Positions 1 to 5,174 of a stretch of 7,172 bases of DNA are shown here, one piece after another. The notes under the pieces were generated by a model that saw nothing but the letters and a program-made list of their open reading frames with translations, had not been told where the DNA came from and did not search any database. The stretch's first letter is position 1; each line of letters starts with the position of its first letter. Source of the stretch: Candidatus Bathyarchaeota archaeon (lineage in GTDB: Archaea > Thermoproteota > Bathyarchaeia > TCS64). Both the position numbers and the translations under genes were made by a program. The DNA lies in contig CALGBN010000443.1 in the NCBI GenBank assembly GCA_937877765.1, positions 1-7,172 of the forward strand. The letters are read 5' to 3'.

Positions 1-48
1 CGAGATGTAGAGAGGTCTCGTGGGCTCGGAGATGTGTATAAGAGACAG
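1..48 (+). other. Illumina Nextera (Tn5) index adapter left at the contig end; not genomic
   Basis: Bases 1-6 (CGAGAT) match the 3' end of the P7 flow-cell oligo. Bases 7-14 (GTAGAGAG) are an 8-base i7 index that matches what I recall as Nextera N707. Bases 15-29 (GTCTCGTGGGCTCGG) are the read-2 primer site, and bases 30-48 (AGATGTGTATAAGAGACAG) are the 19-bp Tn5 mosaic end. The blocks occur in the exact order and spacing of a library molecule: P7, index, primer site, mosaic end, insert. Genomic sequence therefore begins at base 49. Any reading frame that starts inside this block is artificial at its N-terminus. Confidence 0.98.
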
Positions 49-49
49 G

Positions 50-235
50 AACAGAACAGCGTTAATCATCACTCAACGCGCATCAACATGTGAGACCGCT
101 GACAAAGTCGTTGTTATGGATAAGGGACGAATAATCGCTGTGGGTAAACACAGTGATTTGCTCAAGTCTAGCATAGAGTACAGGAACCTGATTGAGTCCC
201 AAGCCCTCAAAATGAACGGAGGAGGCGAGCTCTAA
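50..235 (+). CDS. ABC exporter half-transporter, C-terminal end of ATPase domain (5' truncated)
   Basis: Only the last 61 codons are present; the rest is cut off by the contig end, where adapter sequence begins. The fragment is the end of an ABC ATPase domain. It has the beta strand and switch region LIITQRAST, then ADKVVVMDKGRIIAVGKHSDLL, the usual tail of type IV (MsbA/LmrA-like) multidrug or lipid exporters. The H-loop histidine that normally contacts the ATP gamma-phosphate is glutamine here (residue 9 of the fragment, codon 74-76). In heterodimeric exporters such as TM287/288 that change marks the degenerate subunit. The frame is open through the adapter, so an apparent ATG at 32-34 or a start at 20 is not real. 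The stop (233-235) overlaps the ATG of the next gene by one base, so the two are almost certainly co-transcribed and translationally coupled. The fold is secure; the substrate is unknown. Confidence 0.9.
   Translation, partial: NRTALIITQRASTCETADKVVVMDKGRIIAVGKHSDLLKSSIEYRNLIESQALKMNGGGEL
218..225 (+). promoter_or_regulatory. Strong Shine-Dalgarno site for the second ABC subunit
   Basis: GGAGGAGG lies inside the last codons of the upstream ABC gene and ends 9 nt before the ATG at 235. It supports that ATG as the start and supports coupled translation of the two half-transporters. Confidence 0.75.
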
Positions 236-2106
236 TGGCTGAGTATGTTGACCGTTACGATATTGGTTCACAGGAGTCAACTGTGCGAAAATACAGTGAC
301 ATCGAGATCGTGAAGCGGATAATAACTCGTTATATGCTCAAACACAGAGGCCTCGTGGCTATCGAGCTTATCCTCGTATTCATGAGGATGATAACAGTCC
401 TCGCTGGACCCTATCTCTACAAGGTGGTTCTAGATACATACATTACACAAACACCCACTGCGGGAGATAGATGGCTGGATACGTTAATTCAGAGACTCAC
501 TATAAGCCTAACTGGTGTCACTGAGCCATCGATTAGAAACCTGTTGCTGATTTCAGCATTGATCTATATCGGTATCGCTCTTGTGGAATGGGTGATCACG
601 AGTGCCCAGCGTTACTATGTTGACAAGCTAGGGTTACTTGTTATCGCTGATATCAGGGCAGACTTCTTCAGACACATAAATGACCTATCTCAAAGATTCT
701 TCGAGTACGGAAACACAGGAAGACTCGTCTCAAGAGTCACCAATGACGCAGAGGCATTGAAAAGCATACTATCAACCGGAGTCATAGGGCTGGTTTCTGA
801 CCTAGTTATGGCGATCTCAGTGATCTTGATGATGCTATACATAGACACTAAACTGACGCTGATCGCGTTACTCATCGCGCCTATACTAGCCGTTACCAGC
901 AGACTATTCCAAGGCTGGATAAAAGAGGCTTGGAGAACCGCGAGAAGAAACGTCGCCCAACTTACTGGAAAGGTACAGGATTTGATGTACGGTGCGAAGC
1001 TCACAAAGTCACTTGTACAGGAGGATCGTAGCCTAATCGAGTTTGATGAGGTGAATAAGCAGAACATGCAGACCCAGATAAGAGCAGAAACCATCTCTGT
1101 TGCATACAGCAGCGTTGCCACTGTGCTTGGAAGCATCATGACTGCAGCCATATGGTATCTTGGAGGCGTTAAGGTTCTATTATCCACCCACACCATAGGT
1201 GACCTTGTTGCATTCAGCAACTATGCTGAAACATTCTTCACACCAATCCAAAATCTAGCCATGATGTACGGGGAGATACAGAGCGCTCTCGCAGGAGCTG
1301 AAAGAATATTCACGATACTAGATCAGGACCCAGAGGTAATGGAGAGCAAAGACCCTGTAGTCCTAGATATGAAGGGAGCCATTGAGTTTAATGATGTGAG
1401 TTTCAGCTATCAGCCCAATCAACTAGTCCTAGAAAACATAAACTTGAAGATAGAACCAGGTGAAAAAATAGCTATTTTCGGTCCAACAGGTTCAGGGAAA
1501 TCCACTATAATCAATCTTCTTGGACGGTTCTATGACCCAGTAGAGGGGGATGTCAAGATCGATGGACTCAACCTGAAGAATATCGCGTTTTCCTCTCTAA
1601 GAAATGGTGTCTCAATTGTGCTTCAGGAGCCATTCTTGTTTAATGGAACAGTGGAGTACAATCTGAAGTTTGGTAGACCAGATGTCACAGATGATGAAAT
1701 GAAACGAGTCGCAGAATATGTGGGCATCCACGGCGCTATTATGGAGCTAGAAGAGGGATACAAGACGGTTCTTAATGAAAGAGGCGCCAACCTCAGCTAT
1801 GGTCAGAGACAGCTTGTCTGTTTAGCCAGAGCCATCATCGCGAACCCAAGAATACTTGTGTTTGACGAGGCTACCAGCAGCGTTGATCCATATACAGAGG
1901 CAAGAATCCAAGAAACCCTACGCAAAGAGATGATGAACAGGACAGTAATACTGGTGACGCACCGGGTCTCAACCGTCAGGGATATGGACAGAATAATTGT
2001 GCTAAACAATGGACGTATTGAGGCCGAAGGCAACCATGAGTGGCTCCTAGAAAACAGCAGCCTCTACAGGGAACTATGTGAGATGCAACTAGTCGCGATA
2101 GAGTAA
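235..2106 (+). CDS. ABC exporter half-transporter (fused membrane and ATPase domains), catalytic subunit of a heterodimer
   Basis: A 623-aa type IV ABC exporter subunit, full length for the family. The N-terminal membrane domain (about residues 35-340) has the usual six hydrophobic segments, with an unusually long loop of roughly 35 residues between the first two (about 70-103). The ATPase domain spans about 380-620: A-loop Tyr392, Walker A GPTGSGKS (416-423), Q-loop Gln464, signature ANLSYGQRQ (518-526), Walker B ILVFDE with catalytic Glu545, D-loop SSVD (548-551) and H-loop His576. Walker A, Walker B and the H-loop are canonical, but the signature is LSYGQ rather than LSGGQ. The upstream subunit has Gln in place of the H-loop His, so the pair fits a heterodimer with one consensus and one degenerate ATP site. 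It starts at an ATG overlapping the previous stop, with a strong ribosome site. Families like this move drugs, lipids or peptides outward; nothing here names the cargo. Confidence 0.95.
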   Translation: MAEYVDRYDIGSQESTVRKYSDIEIVKRIITRYMLKHRGLVAIELILVFMRMITVLAGPYLYKVVLDTYITQTPTAGDRWLDTLIQRLTISLTGVTEPSIRNLLLISALIYIGIALVEWVITSAQRYYVDKLGLLVIADIRADFFRHINDLSQRFFEYGNTGRLVSRVTNDAEALKSILSTGVIGLVSDLVMAISVILMMLYIDTKLTLIALLIAPILAVTSRLFQGWIKEAWRTARRNVAQLTGKVQDLMYGAKLTKSLVQEDRSLIEFDEVNKQNMQTQIRAETISVAYSSVATVLGSIMTAAIWYLGGVKVLLSTHTIGDLVAFSNYAETFFTPIQNLAMMYGEIQSALAGAERIFTILDQDPEVMESKDPVVLDMKGAIEFNDVSFSYQPNQLVLENINLKIEPGEKIAIFGPTGSGKSTIINLLGRFYDPVEGDVKIDGLNLKNIAFSSLRNGVSIVLQEPFLFNGTVEYNLKFGRPDVTDDEMKRVAEYVGIHGAIMELEEGYKTVLNERGANLSYGQRQLVCLARAIIANPRILVFDEATSSVDPYTEARIQETLRKEMMNRTVILVTHRVSTVRDMDRIIVLNNGRIEAEGNHEWLLENSSLYRELCEMQLVAIE

Positions 2107-3087
2107 TTATACCAGTAGTAACCAGAGGGCGGGCACCACCAGAAGGAGCAACCCTGTGGTTACAAACCAAGCAGTATTCGCGAGATCAACATCAAGATCA
2201 TAAAGAGTTGGTGGAACCAAAGCCGTGAAAGCAACAGGCATTGAAGCTAGTATCACTGATACCTTCAAAGGTAATCCACCATCAACCTGCCCCAAACCCA
2301 ACGCTGAACCAAGCAGATAAACACTGCTCGGTACTAGAATGAATTTGATCAATGAGAGAACACCAGCCTCTTTGATGTACCCCCTCATCTTGCCAAACCT
2401 GAGAGCCATTCCAATTGATGAGAGAAGCAACAAGGTGCCAAGAGGTATCAAAACGCTATTCAGTGCAGAGTAGAAGCTTGGTCGCGCCACTCCAAGGAGA
2501 TTTAGTCCAAGCCCTAACGCCATACTAGTCATGGCTACTGCTACGAAACGGTCTGTTAGCACTATTTTGATTCGCTGGACCATTGTTTCTGTTCCCTGTG
2601 TTTGACTGCTCATGGATTTAGCGTATGGGAAACCGACGCCATAGTAGAGGAAGGTCTCAAAAAGCTTGTAGAAAGGCATCAAGGCAACACCTATCTCACC
2701 CAGCAAAATGTAGGTCACAAGGGAACCAATACTCCCAATGTTTGTAAAACTCCCACAGACCACCATTACACCTGTCTGTTTTCTATCAAGATTCATGAAC
2801 CGCGCGGATATCAAAGCAAGTAACCCACCCAGTGTTACTGCCAAGGCTCCTAGGAATGGGAGTGCGATTATTCTGATGTCGCTGATGTTTAGCGCCCAGA
2901 TGGCTCCGCCAAAAGCAACAGGGTTGACGTATAACAGGGCAGTTGCTTGGAGTCTTAGTCTGAGTTTGTTGATCTCTGCCTCTGTTTGGGCTATGCCGTG
3001 GGGACATACATTACGGTAGAGGTACCCGAATAGGAGCCCCGTGGCTATCAATCCCAACGAGTATAAGATATCCCAGACCCCAGCCAT
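2107..3087 (-). CDS. AEC-family (auxin efflux carrier type) membrane transporter
   Basis: A 326-aa, almost wholly hydrophobic protein with about ten predicted membrane segments in two halves split by a polar stretch near residues 157-178, the architecture of AEC secondary carriers. Family-like features are the helix break with Asn55-Pro56 in the first half, the CGSFTNIGSIGSL segment (111-123, Asn116), and the matching SMPVAFTALVPP region near residues 282-293 followed by the acidic DLDVDLANTAWFVTT segment. Bacterial members carry malate, other dicarboxylates or amino acids; the substrate cannot be read from this sequence. The ATG at 3085-3087 lies about 25 nt from the centre of a TATA-like box (TTTAAATATA on this strand), suggesting a leaderless or nearly leaderless mRNA. 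The stop TAA (2107-2109) directly abuts the convergent ABC stop with no spacer. The gene stands alone and is divergent from the HAD gene. Confidence 0.88.
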   Translation of the reverse strand: MAGVWDILYSLGLIATGLLFGYLYRNVCPHGIAQTEAEINKLRLRLQATALLYVNPVAFGGAIWALNISDIRIIALPFLGALAVTLGGLLALISARFMNLDRKQTGVMVVCGSFTNIGSIGSLVTYILLGEIGVALMPFYKLFETFLYYGVGFPYAKSMSSQTQGTETMVQRIKIVLTDRFVAVAMTSMALGLGLNLLGVARPSFYSALNSVLIPLGTLLLLSSIGMALRFGKMRGYIKEAGVLSLIKFILVPSSVYLLGSALGLGQVDGGLPLKVSVILASMPVAFTALVPPTLYDLDVDLANTAWFVTTGLLLLVVPALWLLLV

Positions 3088-3106
3088 ACGGCATACTATT
3101 CTGCTC

Positions 3107-3116
3107 TATATTTAAA
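3107..3116. promoter_or_regulatory. TATA-like element shared by the divergent AEC and HAD genes
   Basis: TATATTTAAA read on plus, TTTAAATATA on minus. On minus, its centre is about 25 nt from the AEC ATG, the normal archaeal TATA-to-start-of-transcription distance, so the AEC mRNA would begin at or next to its start codon. On plus, the same spacing puts transcription start near 3137, with a leader of about 44 nt to the GTG at 3181. No clear BRE is visible on either side. This is inferred from position and composition only. Confidence 0.5.
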
Positions 3117-3162
3117 CGTGGACACCATGCGCCCAAACTATTTACCTATAGAAACCCCAAAA

Positions 3163-3173
3163 GAGGAAGAGGA
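3163..3173 (+). promoter_or_regulatory. Shine-Dalgarno-like purine run before the HAD GTG start
   Basis: GAGGAAGAGGA ends 7 nt before the GTG at 3181. If translation instead began at 3118 or 3127, this run would code for the odd EEEE stretch. Its position is the main reason for preferring the GTG at 3181. Confidence 0.4.
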
Positions 3174-3180
3174 ACCAGCG

Positions 3181-3915
3181 GTGCCCCAGATAAAAATCAA
3201 TAAGCAAAGGATCAGTTGCAGTCTTGTATTGTTTGACTTGGATGGAACCCTCGTAGACAAAGATTTCAGGAACGTAGCGCTAGCCAAAGCACGGTATAGT
3301 GCCATAAAGAGAATAGCAGGAGAACCCGCAGCACGGCGATGGGCAGAGCTATCAGGAGTAGAGCTTGATTCATTCGAAGTCGACGATAATGGGCCACTAT
3401 CAAAGGCGCCAAGGAAAGAAGACCTGACGGTAGCAACTACCGCGATTTGGCTTGATGGCTTGAACTGGTTCCATGCAAAGGAAATAGCAACACAGGCGTA
3501 TGCAGAGGCTGATGCTGTACAAAGTACCGAGTTTAAGGTTGAGTTGATCCCGGGCACCGAGGAATCACTAAAAGAAATGAGGAAAGCCGGCTGTAAACTC
3601 GGGATAGCGACCAATGGTAGCGGTAAAACCGCGAGAGAGTTGATGGAAGCTATCAATGTTGATGGTTTGTTTGATGTCTACGTGGGGGCAGATGAGGTAA
3701 CGGAAGGAAAGCCTATGCCGGATATGATCATCGAGGCTTGCAGTAGGCTTGGCGTTGATCCCGGTGATTGTGTGTATGTGGGTGATGAGTTTGTTGATGC
3801 AGTGGCGTCTACAAGAGCTGGGTGTGTGGGGGTTGTGATTGTCTCAAGGGAGCCTGATGTCTCGGAGTATGAAGCATTTGTTGTTGACTCAGTTGCGGAC
3901 ATTGAGGTAGGTTAA
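3181..3915 (+). CDS. HAD-superfamily hydrolase, phosphoglycolate-phosphatase-like (C1 cap)
   Basis: A 244-aa haloacid dehalogenase-type phosphatase with all four motifs: motif I FDLDGTLVD with nucleophile Asp19 and acid/base Asp21, motif II GIATNG (Thr144), motif III GKP (Lys177) and motif IV VGDEFVD (Asp202, Asp206). About 120 residues between motifs I and II form a helical C1 cap, as in phosphoglycolate phosphatase and beta-phosphoglucomutase relatives. It should be a soluble Mg-dependent phosphomonoesterase; the cap decides the substrate, which cannot be read here. Start choice: the frame also opens at GTG 3118 and ATG 3127, adding up to 21 residues including EEEE. I prefer GTG 3181 because it follows a purine-rich ribosome site, lies downstream of the start of transcription predicted from the TATA box, and puts motif I nearer the usual N-terminal position. 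The longer forms remain possible, for example from a second TATA-like stretch near 3062-3071. Confidence 0.9.
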   Translation: MPQIKINKQRISCSLVLFDLDGTLVDKDFRNVALAKARYSAIKRIAGEPAARRWAELSGVELDSFEVDDNGPLSKAPRKEDLTVATTAIWLDGLNWFHAKEIATQAYAEADAVQSTEFKVELIPGTEESLKEMRKAGCKLGIATNGSGKTARELMEAINVDGLFDVYVGADEVTEGKPMPDMIIEACSRLGVDPGDCVYVGDEFVDAVASTRAGCVGVVIVSREPDVSEYEAFVVDSVADIEVG

Positions 3916-3934
3916 ACAGATCAATCTACATTAA

Positions 3935-3942
3935 TTTATATG
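3935..3942 (+). promoter_or_regulatory. TATA-box-like element upstream of the hemerythrin gene
   Basis: TTTATATG in an AT-rich 121-nt gap. It resembles the archaeal box consensus and would start transcription near 3965, leaving a leader of about 70 nt before the ATG at 4037. No clear Shine-Dalgarno site is seen just before that ATG. Positional inference only. Confidence 0.42.
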
Positions 3943-3950
3943 AATTGGAA

Positions 3951-3960
3951 TATTTTTGTT
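3951..3960 (+). terminator. T-rich tract after the HAD gene, possible archaeal terminator
   Basis: TATTTTTGTT lies 35 nt after the HAD stop codon. Archaeal RNA polymerase can stop at T-runs without a hairpin. It overlaps the region assigned to the hemerythrin promoter, so the call is weak. Confidence 0.3.
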
Positions 3961-4036
3961 CAAATATGGTAAAAACCGGTTGTTGTTTTGACGATAAACG
4001 CTAAATCTGATGCTGTTCCATGTGTGCTGATATCTT

Positions 4037-4441
4037 ATGGTAAAGATTGAATGGAATGATGGACTGGCAACAGGTATCGAGTTAGTAGACAAGCAACACA
4101 AGATGCTACTTGAGAAACTCAACGATATATCAGAGGCAATAGAGAACCAGATGGGCGTAGACGTAATCATCAAGACACTGGACTTTATAGTGGATTACAC
4201 TGACTTCCACTTCACAGACGAGGAAAAACACATGATAGAGCACGATTATCCACGCATCGAGTACCACAAGAAGATGCACAAAGAGTTCGTAGACACTCTC
4301 AACAAGATGATAACAGAGTTCAAGGAAGACGGAGCTACAGAGCGCCTAGCAGAATCAGTGAACATATACCTGTTTAACTGGTTGGTTACTCACATCAAGG
4401 GCGTTGACGGAGCTTATGGCAGATACCTGAAGGAACTCTAA
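4037..4441 (+). CDS. Hemerythrin-domain protein (bacteriohemerythrin type)
   Basis: A 134-aa single-domain protein, the usual length of bacteriohemerythrins, with the complete seven-residue di-iron ligand set in the expected order: His21 (VDKQHKML), His58 and Glu62 (FHFTDEE), His77 and His81 (YHKKMH), His119 and Asp124 (THIKGVD). Trp6 near the N-terminus and the TGIELVDKQH block are also typical. The fold is a four-helix bundle holding a non-haem di-iron site that binds O2 reversibly; relatives store or deliver O2, sense it, or handle NO or peroxide. There is no signal peptide or membrane segment, so it should be cytosolic. The ATG follows an AT-rich region with a TATA-like box but no good ribosome site. 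It appears to be transcribed alone. Its last 4 bases overlap the stop end of the convergent MazG-like gene. The family call is very secure; the physiological role is not. Confidence 0.95.
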   Translation: MVKIEWNDGLATGIELVDKQHKMLLEKLNDISEAIENQMGVDVIIKTLDFIVDYTDFHFTDEEKHMIEHDYPRIEYHKKMHKEFVDTLNKMITEFKEDGATERLAESVNIYLFNWLVTHIKGVDGAYGRYLKEL

Positions 4442-4794
4442 GGTTCCTTGAATCTTCCCCTGTACTCCTCTTCAGGGTATTTTAACCGGTTTTTCTCCAG
4501 CTTATCCAGCACAGCCTCGGTTAGATCAATATCCAAGTCATGGCTAAGGAATAACAGGTAGATCAAAACGTCTGCGACCTCCTCCTTGATACGAGTCATC
4601 TTATGCTGGTCCTGTTTCACCGTCGCCGCTTGTTCTCGTTCATTCCATAGGAACAACTCCAAGAGCTCTGAGGCTTCGATGGTTATTGCTGTGGCAAGCT
4701 CTTTTGGTAAATGAAACTGCTCCCATTCACGCTCATGCCTGAACTCTAGCAGTCGGGGTAGGAGACTCTCAACCGAATCAGTCAAGACAATCAC
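4438..4794 (-). CDS. MazG-like NTP pyrophosphohydrolase (dCTPP1/RS21-C6 type)
   Basis: A 118-aa all-alpha NTP pyrophosphohydrolase, which cleaves (d)NTPs to (d)NMP plus pyrophosphate and typically removes non-canonical or excess nucleotides. The EREWEQFHLPKELA block (residues 21-34) closely resembles the one I recall from human dCTPP1 (RDWEQFHQPRNL). The Mg-binding motifs are present: ExxE at Glu40-Glu43 (EASELLELFLW) and ExxD at Glu72-Asp75 (EEVADVLIYL), followed by the NRLKYP tail. The length fits a single-domain enzyme that works as a dimer or tetramer. The start is GTG at 4792-4794, immediately after the TAG of the DsrE-like gene, so translation is probably coupled. The junction TAGGTGATT itself resembles a ribosome site, so a TTG three codons in (4783-4785) is an alternative start. 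It is the last gene of the minus-strand run and overlaps the hemerythrin stop by 4 nt. Nucleotide preference is unknown. Confidence 0.88.
   Translation of the reverse strand: MIVLTDSVESLLPRLLEFRHEREWEQFHLPKELATAITIEASELLELFLWNEREQAATVKQDQHKMTRIKEEVADVLIYLLFLSHDLDIDLTEAVLDKLEKNRLKYPEEEYRGRFKEP
4458..4494 (+). terminator. Hairpin plus T-runs downstream of hemerythrin, within the MazG-like 3' end
   Basis: CCCTG (4458-4462) can pair with CAGGG (4473-4477) across a 10-nt loop, 17 nt after the hemerythrin stop. TATTTT and TTTTT tracts follow through 4494. It could end hemerythrin transcription inside the convergent gene. The stem is only 5 bp and the sequence also codes on the other strand, so chance is possible. 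Confidence 0.35.
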
Positions 4795-5139
4795 CTAGAG
4801 AGCTACGGTCTCGTAACCAGCCTCAAGATACTTGAGGAGACTCGGATGACCCTTCATCTCACCACAAATAGGCAACCCCTGCTCAACAGCTGAGTAATAG
4901 GCGCCCATCTTCTTACTGCAAGCCATGCAGACACAGTCGATTACTCCTAGTTCTTTGACTTTCTTGTAGAGGCTGTGAAACTGGGCCTCTGGGTCTGCTA
5001 GTGTTTTGACTAGCTTTGTGGCGCTTCCCTCTATGATTAGCTTGACATCGTGTCCCTTGGTGTGCATGTCCTCAGCGTAGAGTAACGCATGGACGAAACA
5101 CATGGGTTCCCCGTTATATGCGAATATCGCGACTTTCAT
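4795..5139 (-). CDS. Small Cys-rich DsrE/DsrF-like protein
   Basis: A 114-aa protein that begins with the typical DsrE-like opening MKVAIFAYNGEP, followed by an alternating beta/alpha pattern (VKLIIEG at 32-38; VIDCVCMACSKKMG at 66-79; GYETVAL at the C-terminus). Cysteines lie at 14, 69, 71, 74 and 92; the CVCMACSKKMG cluster and the LPICGEMKGH segment are where related small proteins place their reactive cysteine. Family members relay sulfur in tRNA thiolation or sulfur oxidation, but many archaeal ones have no known role, so the function is left open. Start: the frame extends 26 codons further to 5217, but that would overlap the permease end by 43 nt and adds a basic, non-conserved N-terminus, so the ATG at 5137-5139 is preferred. 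It lies 35 nt after the permease stop and directly abuts the MazG-like gene. It is cytosolic: no signal or membrane segment. Confidence 0.82.
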   Translation of the reverse strand: MKVAIFAYNGEPMCFVHALLYAEDMHTKGHDVKLIIEGSATKLVKTLADPEAQFHSLYKKVKELGVIDCVCMACSKKMGAYYSAVEQGLPICGEMKGHPSLLKYLEAGYETVAL

Positions 5140-5159
5140 GGTAATTGATTGGGGTTTAG

Positions 5160-5169
5160 GGATTATAGC
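5160..5169 (-). promoter_or_regulatory. Possible internal promoter (TATA-like) for DsrE and MazG genes
   Basis: On minus this reads GCTATAATCC in the 35-nt gap after the permease. Its centre is about 26 nt before the DsrE ATG, which would give a leaderless transcript. No Shine-Dalgarno site precedes that ATG, which agrees with leaderless translation. The match to the archaeal TATA consensus is only partial. Confidence 0.3.
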
Positions 5170-5174
5170 GTTTC

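Noticed and set aside
30..48. The 19-bp Tn5 mosaic end as evidence of a natural transposon
   Set aside because: It is joined to the Nextera primer site and P7 index, so it comes from library tagmentation, not from a mobile element in the genome.
690..1220. A 176-codon open frame on the minus strand inside the ABC transporter
   Set aside because: It lies antisense to a clearly conserved membrane/ATPase gene, has no recognisable domain, and is explained by the coding constraint of the plus strand.
2602..3019. Plus-strand open frames opposite the AEC gene
   Set aside because: They have mixed, low-information translations and overlap a well-supported membrane protein in the other strand.
3138..3656. 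A 172-codon minus-strand open frame opposite the HAD gene
   Set aside because: Its translation is Ser/Ala/Thr-rich with no family signature, while the plus strand carries all four HAD motifs.
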